A stretch of DNA of 11,186 bases, from NCBI GenBank assembly GCA_002490775.1, contig DKUR01000095.1, positions 1-11,186 of the forward strand, in the 5' to 3' direction. A program made the position numbers and the translations under genes. Source of the stretch: Lachnospiraceae bacterium UBA7199. Its GTDB lineage: Bacteria; Bacillota; Clostridia; Lachnospirales; Lachnospiraceae. This document shows, one piece after another, positions 1 through 9,500 of the stretch (the stretch's first letter is position 1; each line of letters begins with the position of its first letter). Below the pieces are notes generated by a model. It ran no database searches. It saw nothing but the letters and a program-made list of their open reading frames with translations, and was not told the origin of the DNA.

Positions 1-1
1 C

Positions 2-3000
2 ATTTTAAGTATACTTACGGTGGTGGCTACTGTAGCAGTGGTAGCGGCAACCGGAGGAGCCGCCCTGCCCCTTGCCATTGCAATAGGTGCGACCGCTACA
101 TTCAAGACAGCTTCTGCGGTGGCAGACATTGCGGAGGGTGTCAGCGACCTGAATAAAGTTAAAAATGGAGACATCTCCCAGTCCTACAACTTTATGAGGG
201 ACGGCGTCTTTGGAGGAAACGAGGCGCTTTATGAAATCACCAAAGGAGTAAACGACCTGATATTCAGCGTGGTCACCTTCAAAGCGGTCAACTTAAATCT
301 TGATAAAGCAGGAGCGGCCAACAAGATTGTTAAAACTATCCAGTCTGTAAAAAATTTTACAAAGGAGCACGAAAAGGGATTAAAGATACTGAACACCGCT
401 ATGGACGTGGTTTCCGCCTGCTATGAGGACTACCAGCAGACGGGAAAGCTTAGCCTTACCAACATAGCGGTCAATATCGGGGCAGGCTCCCTAAAGGGCT
501 TTGCCATGAACAAACTGCGGTTCGGGTGCCAGAATCCACGTATTAATGACGATATCATAAGAAAAGTCACCAATGGTCTAATGGAAACCGGGGAGGGCAT
601 GTTAATCGACCTTGGCAAGTGTATGCTCACAGGCTACCCTTATGATCCGCTAGAAAGCTTCAAAGAAAACATCAGGATGGCCCAGTATAATGAGATGATC
701 TGTGAGCCTGTGGATGCGGTGTCGGGAAGCTACCTGATCACAGCCACAGACATGTACCTGCCGGACATCTCAGATCCTGTCCGTCTGGAGCGGAGCTACA
801 GCTCGTCCCGGATGAAGGCCGGATGGCTTGGAAAAGGATGGCATTTTACCTATGAGGGAAGGCTGTACATTGACGGGGACATCATTCACGGCCAGCTGCC
901 ATGCGGATACTGTGTGTCCTACCGCTTTACGGAAGAGGGGGTTGAGGATATCCTTGGGAACGGCAGATTTATCCTTTCCTGCGGCCTGGGGATGGAGGAA
1001 TGGACCGTAACGGACACCCACCAGCATGTAAGATACTGTTATTCCGGGGAAGGACTTTTAAAGGAAGCAGCCGACAGGAACGGGCAGAAGCTGGTATTTT
1101 CCTACGAAAACGGACACTTAAGCCGGATGCGGACCGCCCTTGGATATACGGTAAGCTTTGAATTTCAGGAAGAAAAGCTTGCCTTGATGAAAGATGATAC
1201 GGGAAGATGCCTGAAATATCATTATAAAAACGGGCTGCTGACAGAAGTGATCCACATGGACGGGGGAGTAACCCGCTATGCCTATTCAGAAGAAGGCTTC
1301 TTGATCCGCCCTACTGACCAGACAGGGGTATCTTATCTTGTCAATGAGTATGACGAGAAGGGCAGGGTGGTCTTACAGACGCTTTCAAATGGGGACGCCT
1401 ACCGGATGCGCTATGAGGACAGGGAGCGCAGGGTGTTCATGGAATACAGTTATTATCCTGGGGAAAAACAGTATTACTATAATGAGAAAAATATAGTAAG
1501 CATGGTGGTTTATCCCGATGGAAGCAGGAAGTTTTATGACTATGATGAGAAGGGGAACCGCGTCCTTGAGACGGACCAGCTGGGAAGGAACACCCGGTGG
1601 GAGTATGACGCCTGGGGGCATCTGGTAAAGGAGACAAAGCCGGAAGGGCTTGAAACGGAATACCTCTATGACGAGGCAGGAGATCTTGTATGCGTCCGGG
1701 ACAATGGGGGAAGGGAGAAGCTTCTTACTTATGATGTCTGCCACAACCTGATTCAGAGAAAGATTAAAACAGGTGAGGGGCACTTTCAGGAGCAGTCCTA
1801 TGCCTATGATTCCCAAGGCCGCCTTGTTAAGGAAACTGACGGGGAAGGCAATGAAACCCTCTACCGCTATGAGGAAGACTGCGCCTATCCGTCCCTGACG
1901 ACTTACAGTGACGGTACGCTTCTTAAATGTGAATACAGCAGGAACGGAAGGAAGCTTTCAGAAGATGACGGGGCAGTACGGTGGGAGTATGCCTACAACC
2001 GGGGCGGCTGGCGTACCATGGAGCGGGATGGGGAAGGGAATGAGACCCATTACCTGTATGACGGTATGGGAAGAAAGCTTGCCATGTATACGCCCCAGCA
2101 GTGGAAGGGAACAGAAGGAAAGCGGACAGACTACAGGTATGGCTTCCTTGACAGGCTGACGGACACCATTCATCCTGATGGGAGCCATGAAAGGCTGCTG
2201 CGGGACGGGGAGGGAAACATCTTAAAGAAAGTCCATCCCAATGCCTATGAGGAAAGGACGAAGGACGGGGAGGGCACCTGCTACGACTATGACGGAGAGA
2301 ATAGATTACTGCGCATTCATTATCCTGATGGAGGCGTGGAGAGGTTCTTCTATGACGGGGCAGGAAACCGCATCAAGCATGTACTGCAGGAGCAGTATGA
2401 TGCCCGAGCAGACGACGGGGAGGGTTGGACTTATGCCTATGATGCAGGAAACCGCCTAACCTCCGTCACCGGCCCCGACGGTGTTCTGGAGAATACTTAT
2501 GCTTATGACTTATGGGGAAACTGCGTCCAGAAGAAAGACGAGAAGGGATGCAGCGCTTACTATGCCTATGACTTAAATGGCAGGCTCATCAGGGAACTTG
2601 TACCTGTAGGAGAGGATAAGGATGTTATCCGGGAAAGCATCAGCTACAGAAAGACTACTTACGAATATGATGATAACGGAAACCGCATAAGGGAAATACG
2701 ACATGGCGGAAGCTATGGGGCAGAAGGGGAGCTGCTGGAAGCAGGGGAAGACCTGATTCTGAGCTTTGCTTATGATGCAAAAAACCGTCTGGTGCGTGTG
2801 GAAGACGGAATGGGGGCAAGGATATCCTACCAGTATGATGCAAGGGGGAACCGGATCAGTGAGGAGCAGGTCATAAGGAGCGGAGAAGAGCTTTCCGAAA
2901 ATGGCGTACAGGACAGAGCAGTCCTTAAGAAAATCCGCTACAGCTATGACCGTGCAGGAAGGCTGGTAAAAAAGAGCGAGCTTATAGATGACGGTTTTAC

Positions 3001-5743
3001 AGAAAATACAGCAAATACAGCCAAAGCATTCATGACAGCGGTTACCAGTTATGGCTATGATGCCAATGGAAACAGGACCAGCATCATCACCCCCGAAGGC
3101 AGCCATATCAGCCGCAGCTATGATGACAGGGACAGGCTGATTACAGAGCGTGTTGAGGATAAAAAGAATGATATCGACCGCTTAACCAGTATCGCTTATG
3201 ACAAGGCTGGAAATATCATTTCCGTAAGGCAGTCAGGAAGGAACGGACAGGCAAGGGAAACAGCCTATGATTATGACCTAAAAGACAGACTGACGCATAT
3301 GGAAGAGCTTGACGGGCCTGTGTTTGAGCTTGTCTATGATAAGAATGACAGAAGAACGGAGCAGAAGCGGCTCCTTCCGGTGGACGGAGAGCATTATGAA
3401 AAAACAGAATTCCGCTATGATCTGCGTGGAAATCTTCTGGAGCGTTACGGGAATGACATTCTTCTGGAACAGAATACCTATGATATCCGCGGCAGGCGCC
3501 TGACGAATGCTGATGGTGACGGTGTGGAAGCAGGCTTCCGCTATGGGTTACAGGGAGAAGCAATTGAAACTTTCACAGCAGCCAGCAGAAAGGAGAAAAG
3601 GCCAGCCCAGAGGCTTGCTTATGATTCAAGGGGAAGGATTACAGGAATAGAGGATGGGAAGGGAGGACATACCTCCTATCAGCTTGATGCATGGGGAAAA
3701 ATCACAGGAATCAAAAATGCAGAAGGCGGGCAGGAGCAGTATGCCTATGACCAGGCAGGAAATATTACGGAGACAGTGGACGCTAAAGGCGGAAAGATCC
3801 GTTATGCCTACAACAGCATGGGGAAAGTCTGCGCCATCACAGACCAGCTTGGGAACACAGAAACTTTCCGCTATGACAAGGAAGGCAGGCAGACAGAACA
3901 TACAGACCGTAAGGGGATTCTTACGGAAACCAGATATAACGTATACGGACAGCCAGTCTTACAAGCTTGCACAGATGAAAAAGGAAACCGTCATGTGATG
4001 GGGACATGGGAGTATGACGACCTTGGGCAGTTAAAGAAATCCGTGGCAGGGGGATTCAGCTATACCTACCTTTACCGCCCGGACGGGAAGCTCCTTAAGA
4101 AATGGAGCAGCGGAAGGCCTGCCATTTCCTGTGCTTACTATCAAAATGGCGAATTAAAAAGCCTTACCGATGTAAGCGGAAAGACCTTGTATTATGGGTA
4201 TGATGAAAATGGAAGGCTTCAAAAGCTTACAGAGGAAGACGGGAAAGTTCTTACAGAGTATGCCTATACAGCAGCAGGAAGGCTTAAGGAAGTCAGGACG
4301 CCGGGATTTACTGCCTCCTATGAATATGACGATGACGGGAACCTCTCCCATCTCAGGATAGGAAATGAGAAAAAAGGCAGCATATTATATGATGCCTTTA
4401 TGCTCTATGACCTGAACGGGAACCGTACCGGGAAGACAGGCAGCCGTCTTGGAGCAGACGGAAAGCTTCAGAAGATGGATACAGCCTACAGTTATGACAG
4501 TATGAACCGTCTGACGGAAGAAAGGCGTGTAACCGATTGCGACAGGTATGCTTATGATCTGGCAGGAAACAGACTAAAAAAGCAGCACTATAGCTATGCC
4601 CTGACAGCAGGAACAGGACAGAAGAGTAACAGTAATATTGGTATTATAAATACTATCAATAGTGCTGGATGCAACACTATTATTGACGACGAGAAAACGT
4701 ACTGTTACAATGAAAGAAACGAACTGACGGAGAAAAAAACACTGTCAGTTGTTACAAAATATTTATATGATGAGAATGGAAGTCTGGTAAGAGAAAAGGA
4801 GGGAGAAAGAAAAACCAGCTACCAGTATGATCTGTTAAATAGGCAGATACATGTAAGAATGCCGGATGGCAGGGAGCAGGAGAACTTCTATGACGGGGAA
4901 GGACTGCGTGCAGGAGTAAGTGAGAGTAGGAAAGCGTCCACTTTTGTTTTCCATAATGGGGAAATCCTTGCAGAGTGTAATGAAAACAGGACTCCTGTAA
5001 AAAGACATTTACAGGGGCAGGGATTATCCTGTGTGCAGACTTTAAATGATGATATGTATCATGCATATCATCAGGACGAGCAGGGAAGCACTGCTTATAT
5101 CACAGGAGACAGCGGGATAGTAGAAAACAGCTATGCTTATGATGCCTTTGGAAATGTACTTGAAGGTAAGGAAAGCATAGAAAACCGTATTCTGTATACA
5201 GGCCAGCAGTATGACCAGGAAACTGGGCAGTACTACTTAAGGGCAAGATACTATAATCCAGTGATAGGACGGTTCACACAGGAAGATACTTACAGGGGAG
5301 ATGGATTGAACCTGTATGCTTATTGTGCAAATAATCCTGTGATGTACTATGATCCGAGTGGTTATGGTCAGAAAAAATATGGAAGTCAACCCACAGTTGC
5401 ACCGGAAGAAACGAAAGAAGAGCTACCTAGCAGAAGCAGTGCTTTTAACGAAGCAAAAAGAGACGCCAATATTCCGCAGTCGCAACAACCAGATTATGTT
5501 GATAAAGTTCCTATGAGAGGGGCCGAATATGAGGGGGGACATGTTATCAAAGATGCTGATGGAAATGTAGTTCTTACAAGAGAATATCATTATACAAATT
5601 TGAATGGTGAAGAAATTGTTATTCAAGATCATAGTGCTGGACATGATAAAGGAGGACAAGGTGCTCACTTTAATGTAAGGCCTGCTAGCAATACTAGGAC
5701 AGGAAGTGTTCAGGGTACTAAAGATCACTATCCATTTAGTTGA
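2..5743 (+). CDS. Rhs/YD-repeat polymorphic toxin with C-terminal HNH/Endo VII-like nuclease tip (5' partial)
   Basis: Large secreted or surface-delivered toxin for competition between bacteria. The frame is open from base 2. The first possible start (GTG at 20) has no ribosome site and sits inside a hydrophobic stretch, so the true start, and any delivery domain such as LXG, lies upstream. Numbering from GTG 20: residues 1-30 are hydrophobic and Ala/Val-rich, and 35-225 are helical pre-Rhs sequence. C228-E-P-V-D-A-V-S-G-S-Y opens a DUF6531-type module. Dozens of YD repeats (YDxxGN/RL types) fill about 300-1720 and should form the Rhs shell. The core closes at about 1724-1783 with RARYYNPVIGRF, ANNP and DPSG (D1778). 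The tip, 1784-1907, has an AF-EAKRDA-IP-QQP entry motif, then E1855/H1857, H1871, H1875 and H1883-F-N, which fits the HNH/Endo VII-type toxin families (Tox-HNH-EHHH-like). Rhs identity is certain; the nuclease subtype is from memory. An Imm50-like gene follows. Confidence 0.95.
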   Translation: MLSILTVVATVAVVAATGGAALPLAIAIGATATFKTASAVADIAEGVSDLNKVKNGDISQSYNFMRDGVFGGNEALYEITKGVNDLIFSVVTFKAVNLNLDKAGAANKIVKTIQSVKNFTKEHEKGLKILNTAMDVVSACYEDYQQTGKLSLTNIAVNIGAGSLKGFAMNKLRFGCQNPRINDDIIRKVTNGLMETGEGMLIDLGKCMLTGYPYDPLESFKENIRMAQYNEMICEPVDAVSGSYLITATDMYLPDISDPVRLERSYSSSRMKAGWLGKGWHFTYEGRLYIDGDIIHGQLPCGYCVSYRFTEEGVEDILGNGRFILSCGLGMEEWTVTDTHQHVRYCYSGEGLLKEAADRNGQKLVFSYENGHLSRMRTALGYTVSFEFQEEKLALMKDDTGRCLKYHYKNGLLTEVIHMDGGVTRYAYSEEGFLIRPTDQTGVSYLVNEYDEKGRVVLQTLSNGDAYRMRYEDRERRVFMEYSYYPGEKQYYYNEKNIVSMVVYPDGSRKFYDYDEKGNRVLETDQLGRNTRWEYDAWGHLVKETKPEGLETEYLYDEAGDLVCVRDNGGREKLLTYDVCHNLIQRKIKTGEGHFQEQSYAYDSQGRLVKETDGEGNETLYRYEEDCAYPSLTTYSDGTLLKCEYSRNGRKLSEDDGAVRWEYAYNRGGWRTMERDGEGNETHYLYDGMGRKLAMYTPQQWKGTEGKRTDYRYGFLDRLTDTIHPDGSHERLLRDGEGNILKKVHPNAYEERTKDGEGTCYDYDGENRLLRIHYPDGGVERFFYDGAGNRIKHVLQEQYDARADDGEGWTYAYDAGNRLTSVTGPDGVLENTYAYDLWGNCVQKKDEKGCSAYYAYDLNGRLIRELVPVGEDKDVIRESISYRKTTYEYDDNGNRIREIRHGGSYGAEGELLEAGEDLILSFAYDAKNRLVRVEDGMGARISYQYDARGNRISEEQVIRSGEELSENGVQDRAVLKKIRYSYDRAGRLVKKSELIDDGFTENTANTAKAFMTAVTSYGYDANGNRTSIITPEGSHISRSYDDRDRLITERVEDKKNDIDRLTSIAYDKAGNIISVRQSGRNGQARETAYDYDLKDRLTHMEELDGPVFELVYDKNDRRTEQKRLLPVDGEHYEKTEFRYDLRGNLLERYGNDILLEQNTYDIRGRRLTNADGDGVEAGFRYGLQGEAIETFTAASRKEKRPAQRLAYDSRGRITGIEDGKGGHTSYQLDAWGKITGIKNAEGGQEQYAYDQAGNITETVDAKGGKIRYAYNSMGKVCAITDQLGNTETFRYDKEGRQTEHTDRKGILTETRYNVYGQPVLQACTDEKGNRHVMGTWEYDDLGQLKKSVAGGFSYTYLYRPDGKLLKKWSSGRPAISCAYYQNGELKSLTDVSGKTLYYGYDENGRLQKLTEEDGKVLTEYAYTAAGRLKEVRTPGFTASYEYDDDGNLSHLRIGNEKKGSILYDAFMLYDLNGNRTGKTGSRLGADGKLQKMDTAYSYDSMNRLTEERRVTDCDRYAYDLAGNRLKKQHYSYALTAGTGQKSNSNIGIINTINSAGCNTIIDDEKTYCYNERNELTEKKTLSVVTKYLYDENGSLVREKEGERKTSYQYDLLNRQIHVRMPDGREQENFYDGEGLRAGVSESRKASTFVFHNGEILAECNENRTPVKRHLQGQGLSCVQTLNDDMYHAYHQDEQGSTAYITGDSGIVENSYAYDAFGNVLEGKESIENRILYTGQQYDQETGQYYLRARYYNPVIGRFTQEDTYRGDGLNLYAYCANNPVMYYDPSGYGQKKYGSQPTVAPEETKEELPSRSSAFNEAKRDANIPQSQQPDYVDKVPMRGAEYEGGHVIKDADGNVVLTREYHYTNLNGEEIVIQDHSAGHDKGGQGAHFNVRPASNTRTGSVQGTKDHYPFS
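4622..4760 (+). other. AT-rich insertion inside the Rhs shell
   Basis: The YD-repeat rhythm is interrupted at about residues 1535-1560 by an Asn/Ile-rich stretch without YD motifs (S-N-S-N-I-G-I-I-N-T-I-N). By hand count GC is 50% for 4561-4620, 30% for 4621-4680 and 37% for 4681-4740. The reading frame stays intact. It may be a loop lining or leaving the shell, or a scar of an older recombination event. No function can be assigned. Confidence 0.45.
5369..5740 (+). other. Variable toxin tip of the Rhs protein (predicted nuclease domain)
   Basis: This is the part of the Rhs protein after the DPSG core-closing motif (residues 1784-1907). A short Glu/Pro/Lys linker (1784-1803) precedes the compact domain. 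Visible conserved features are S-R-S-S-A-F-N-E-A-K-R-D-A at 1804-1816, I-P-Q-S-Q-Q-P at 1818-1824, the E-Y-H-Y pair at 1855-1858, and D-H-S-A-G-H followed by A-H-F-N at 1870-1885. The last group is a His-rich metal-site pattern typical of treble-clef HNH/Endo VII toxins. GC drops toward the 3' end: 28% by hand count for 5581-5640, against 52% for 2041-2100 in the shell. That fits a tip exchanged by recombination at the conserved core end. Confidence 0.7.
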
Positions 5744-5755
5744 AAATAATCTTTG

Positions 5756-5784
5756 CTTCATGTATTTCTAACTAGAGAATGAAG
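5756..5784 (+). terminator. Imperfect hairpin after the Rhs stop codon
   Basis: CTTCAT (5756-5761) and ATGAAG (5779-5784) are complementary. The inner bases TTTCT/AGAGA extend the stem imperfectly around a loop, with a GTA bulge. It begins 12 bases after the Rhs stop. There is no clear T-run behind it, so termination would be weak at best. It could partly separate toxin and immunity transcripts. The rest of 5744-5912 is AT-rich spacer in which I see no convincing promoter. Confidence 0.2.
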
Positions 5785-5912
5785 TATGTCGAATACCCAA
5801 TGATATAGTTTTGATTGTTATGAGTCATTGTTTGTAACTTAATAAATTGTTACACGAATGGTCAAATTTAGAAAATTTTTTGAAAAATAAATTAGAAAAT
5901 AGGGAGAAAAAA

Positions 5913-6305
5913 ATGTGGTATATGACGATTGATAAAACAGAATTTTTAAAGATGTTATATGATAAGATTCCTGATTTGAATCAAGTAAAAGTTTTGGAAT
6001 TACAAATATATAGAAATGGGGATAGGGTAAAATTGTCTTTGCTTTTACCTTTTAAAATAGACAATCTTCCAGAAAAGTGGCAAAAATTAAAGTATGATGC
6101 AGCAATTATGGATTTGGATTTATTTAATATCTTGAACTTAAATGTTAATAGCAAAACAAATGAATATATAGTAGATATATGTATTGAGAAAGTAAATTCA
6201 GATATGATTATTCTTAAGTGTATGGGAGGCATTAATATGGAAATATTGGCAGAAGCTGGTATTATACAAGAGATTAGGGGATGTCGTGTTTGTGAAATGA
6301 GATAA
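5913..6305 (+). CDS. Imm50-like immunity protein for the Rhs toxin tip
   Basis: Predicted cytosolic immunity protein of 130 residues that would bind and neutralise the nuclease tip of the Rhs protein encoded upstream. The ATG at 5913 is chosen because AGGGAG (5901-5906) lies six bases before it; an upstream in-frame TTG at 5847 has no comparable site. The sequence has the Imm50 pattern I recall: an M-W start, a helix ending in I-P-D-L (residues 19-22), a beta segment with R-N-G-D, P-E-K-W after a strand (W57 region), then alternating strands with D-L-D-L-F-N-I and a final I-R-G-C-R-V-C end. It has no signal peptide or membrane segment. It directly follows the toxin on the same strand, the standard position for a cognate immunity gene. 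GC is low, like the genes after it and unlike the Rhs shell. Family assignment rests on recalled sequence resemblance and was not searched. Confidence 0.82.
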   Translation: MWYMTIDKTEFLKMLYDKIPDLNQVKVLELQIYRNGDRVKLSLLLPFKIDNLPEKWQKLKYDAAIMDLDLFNILNLNVNSKTNEYIVDICIEKVNSDMIILKCMGGINMEILAEAGIIQEIRGCRVCEMR

Positions 6306-6326
6306 GTTTGCATGAAAGTATATGTA

Positions 6327-6367
6327 ATGATAAATAAGAGTGGAAAACATCTGTCTTTATTTATCAT
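6327..6367 (+). terminator. Perfect 11-bp stem hairpin after the immunity gene
   Basis: ATGATAAATAA (6327-6337) is the exact reverse complement of TTATTTATCAT (6357-6367), with a 19-base loop whose edges (GA/TC) can extend the stem. It begins 21 bases after the Imm50-like stop. The stem is AT-rich and the only T-run nearby is five Ts at 6376-6380, so it is not a classical strong intrinsic terminator. It could end the toxin-immunity transcript, stabilise its 3' end, or be an operator for the following gene. Confidence 0.4.
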
Positions 6368-6387
6368 AATGTGAAATTTTTACGAAA

Positions 6388-6396
6388 TGTGATAAT
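6388..6396 (+). promoter_or_regulatory. Candidate extended -10 promoter for the phosphoesterase-NTPase gene
   Basis: TG-T-GATAAT at 6388-6396 matches the extended -10 form (TGnTATAAT) with five of six hexamer positions. No good -35 hexamer lies 16-18 bases upstream. A start near 6403 would give a leader of about 130 bases containing the short upstream ORF at 6498. An alternative, TTGAGT (6454-6459) with TATAAA (6475-6480), has a 15-base spacer and would start inside the upstream ORF's ribosome site, so I prefer the first. Confidence 0.25.
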
Positions 6397-6497
6397 GATA
6401 TAGGAAAATAGCACGCTATGCTCCGAATCCAAGGGATATGAACAGAAAAAAATTTGAGTACAATTGAAACATAATATAAAAAAGAAAGGAATTTTTG

Positions 6498-6524
6498 ATG
6501 TTTTGGCTTTTGCAAACATCATAA
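6498..6524 (+). CDS. Eight-codon upstream ORF (possible leader peptide)
   Basis: ATG at 6498 is preceded at seven bases by AAAGGA (6485-6490), the best ribosome site in this leader. It encodes M-F-W-L-L-Q-T-S and stops at TAA 6522-6524, eight bases before the ATG of the large gene (6533), in a different frame. The large gene's own site is only AGG directly touching its ATG. The layout suggests translational coupling or reinitiation, which would keep expression of a potentially toxic protein low or conditional. It may also be chance, since short ORFs are common. Confidence 0.3.
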   Translation: MFWLLQTS

Positions 6525-6532
6525 AAATCAGG

Positions 6533-9500
6533 ATGAAAATACTTTTTTTACATTTAAGTGATGCCCATTTAAAAGATTCAACAGATTTACGGGAAATAAA
6601 TACATATGCAATGGTAAATGGATTAAAGCAAATGGGTGATTTTGATGAATGCATTTTAATATTTTCAGGGGATATAACTCTTGCAGGTGATAAAAATTCA
6701 TATATGAATGCAGGAAGACTTATTGGGCAATTGGCAAAGAACATTAGTAGCAGGTTTATAGGGGGGAAAATTGTTCAGACAGTTATTGTGCCAGGAAATC
6801 ATGACAACTTGGTTAAAAATAAAGATAGAAATAATTTTGATATAGAAAATTATTATAAAAATAAGGAAATAGACCTAAAATTCAAAGAAGATCTTGGAGA
6901 ACTTTCAAATTTTTATGACTTTGCAAATAGAAATAGATGTTTTAGAAGGGACAAGATAATTGAGGTTAGAAAAATAAAGTTTGGTGATTTTACAATTAAA
7001 GTCAATTTGATTAATTCAGCCCCTTTTTCTCTCTTGGGAAGCGGAAACAGGGACAAAGGTATGCATTATATTCCAGAAGCAGAATTTGATAAATTTAATG
7101 TGGATGTACACCAAAAATATACAATATCTGTAATCCATCATGGACCAGAATGGTTTAGTGATGCTTCCAGGCAAAAATTATATGATGCATTTAATGAGTC
7201 AACGGATCTGTTATTTGTAGGACATGAACATTTTTCTTTAAATGAGCATAAAACTGTGAATGGAAAACATATAGATATTTCAAGTGGTGTTGCTTTATAT
7301 GGAACAAAAACGGAACATGGGTTTAATGCATTACTTTTAGATACAGCTCTACATACTTTAACAGGATGTAAATATGTATACAACAGAAAAATTTATAAAC
7401 CTAATATAATATTGAAAAATGACAATGTAGTGTTTAGTAATAATTTCAATTTCCGATTTACTTCAAGCTTTCAACAAGAGTTATTGGCTGATAGTAATGA
7501 AAGAAAAGATAAAAAATATATGAAGTATTTTGTCTTTCCTTCTTTGGAAGCAAAAGAGCTAATCTCTGATTTAAAAAACTATACTGTTACTTCGGAAGAG
7601 AAATTTATGGAGCTTTTTAGTATAAAGTCTAAAATTTCGATAGAAGGAAGTTCAAGAACAGGAAAAAGTTTACTGGCAAAATATCTTACTAATTTTTTAT
7701 CAGAAGATTATGTGGTGTTACTTTTGACAGAGGAAAGTTTTGCGCCTAAAAATATAAATAATGTTGTTAAATTTGCCCTTCAAAATGAATATGGGGAAAA
7801 TGCTGATTATGATGGATTTATGCAGTTAGAGTCAGAAAAAAAGGTTTTAATTGTTGATAGGAATGACAGGATCGATAAAACCAAATGGAAAGATTTTTAC
7901 GAGACATATGGTGAGCACTTTGGACACATTATTCTTTTTTGTGGTATAGGTTGGGACTTAAATATTAAAAACAGAGCGGTTGAAGAATTAACGGAGAATG
8001 CTTTTTTTCCTATGAAAATTAGTCCTTTTTATTATATAAAGAGAGAACAGTTAATTAGGAAAATATGTACAGGGTATCTGTCTGAATACCCTGCTTTGGA
8101 TGTCAATGAAAAAAGCAAAAAAATAAATGAAGATATTACAAATCAGATTAAATATTTTCAATTAACACCAGATTTTATTCATCAATTTGTAGATTACTAT
8201 ATATCTTTCTCACATATAAAAACGCAGAAAGAAACGAATGTTTTTAGCAAAGTATTTGCTGCAAATATTACATATAGGGTGTCAAAAAATACAAAAGAAG
8301 ATAGTGATATTGATGAAATATTGGTTGCGTTAGATTATGTGGCTTATTATATTCATTTTGTAAAAAAATACCAGAAAATATCTTATGAAGAATTTGAACA
8401 GGCAGTCAATGAATATAAAAAAAAGTATGACAACGAAATTTTGAAGCCCAGATATGTACTTGATGTTGGTGTTAAGTCTAATGTAATAAAAGAATCACCA
8501 GATTCATTTGAAATTGAATTTTGTGATGAAAACCTTCTTTCATATTTTATTGCACAGCATTTAAATAGAACATACCAAAATGGTGAAAAGCTTGAAGACT
8601 TAAAATTTTTGTTAGATAATATTTGCTTTGGAATAAATGGTGATATAATACTATTTTTGTCTTATATAACGAGTAATACACAAATACTAAGTCCAATTTT
8701 ACAAAGTTTAGTGACACATATGAGTAATTGGGAAGAATTAGATTTTGATACAAATAATATAGAATATTTATCCAAAATTATTATACAAACAAATCCCAAA
8801 CTTCCGGATCAGAAGGAAAAGAAAGAAATTAAAGAAGAGAAAAATGAAATGGAAAGGGAGATTATACATGAGAAAGAGAACCAGGCGGATAGCCTATATT
8901 CTTATGATCAAAGCAAGGTAGATTCTTTTAGCAATAAGATTGCAAAAAGTATTAATTATTTGGATTTAGTTGCAAAAATTTTGCCTAATTTTAGGCATAT
9001 TTTGACAGGAGATGAAAAAAGAAAAATTGTTAAAGTGTTATATACTTACCCGAACAAACTTTTGTATTTTATGTTAAAAGATATAGATGAGAACTATAAT
9101 AAAATTATAATGGATACTTTGAAATCGGAGCCAAAAACAAGAAAAGGGATATTAATTACTAAAGATATGTTGGATAGAGAGTTACAAAATCAAACGATGG
9201 CGTACATTTTAAGTATTTATGACTTTGTTTCTATGACTGCATCAAATGCAAAAACTATAAGTGATTTAGAAAAATTCAATTATATACAAAACACTAACTA
9301 TAAGATTCAAAATCTAATGATGCAGGAGAATATTGGAAATTTTAAAGATTTTACAGAGAGGGCAAATGATATTTATGATACTGCGGATTTAAATATAACA
9401 AAGCAGATGGTAAGACTGATTGTTAGAAAATATTTCATTTGTCATGATGTTAAAATGCATGGAGATTCAATTCAATTAGTAGATAAATTTTTTGGAGAGA

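Noticed and set aside
2573..3106. Minus-strand open frame of 177 codons opposite the Rhs gene
   Set aside because: It lies wholly inside the YD-repeat coding region, which has clear protein motifs on the + strand. The low-stop antisense frame follows from repeat codon use, and no ribosome site or family resemblance is seen. The same applies to the other minus-strand frames.
1..5743. Repetitive DNA in the Rhs gene as a possible CRISPR or tandem repeat array
   Set aside because: The repetition is at protein level (YD motifs of variable spacing), with no identical DNA repeats separated by regular spacers.
6411..6440. Short GC-richer stretch with TCCGAATCC resembling a tRNA T-loop, possible attachment site
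   Set aside because: No acceptor, anticodon or D-arm pairing can be built around it, and no second copy is seen in the window.
6464..6532. In-frame TTG start giving 23 extra N-terminal residues to the phosphoesterase-NTPase
   Set aside because: It has no ribosome site, the added residues are unlike the family, and the canonical domain start coincides with ATG 6533.
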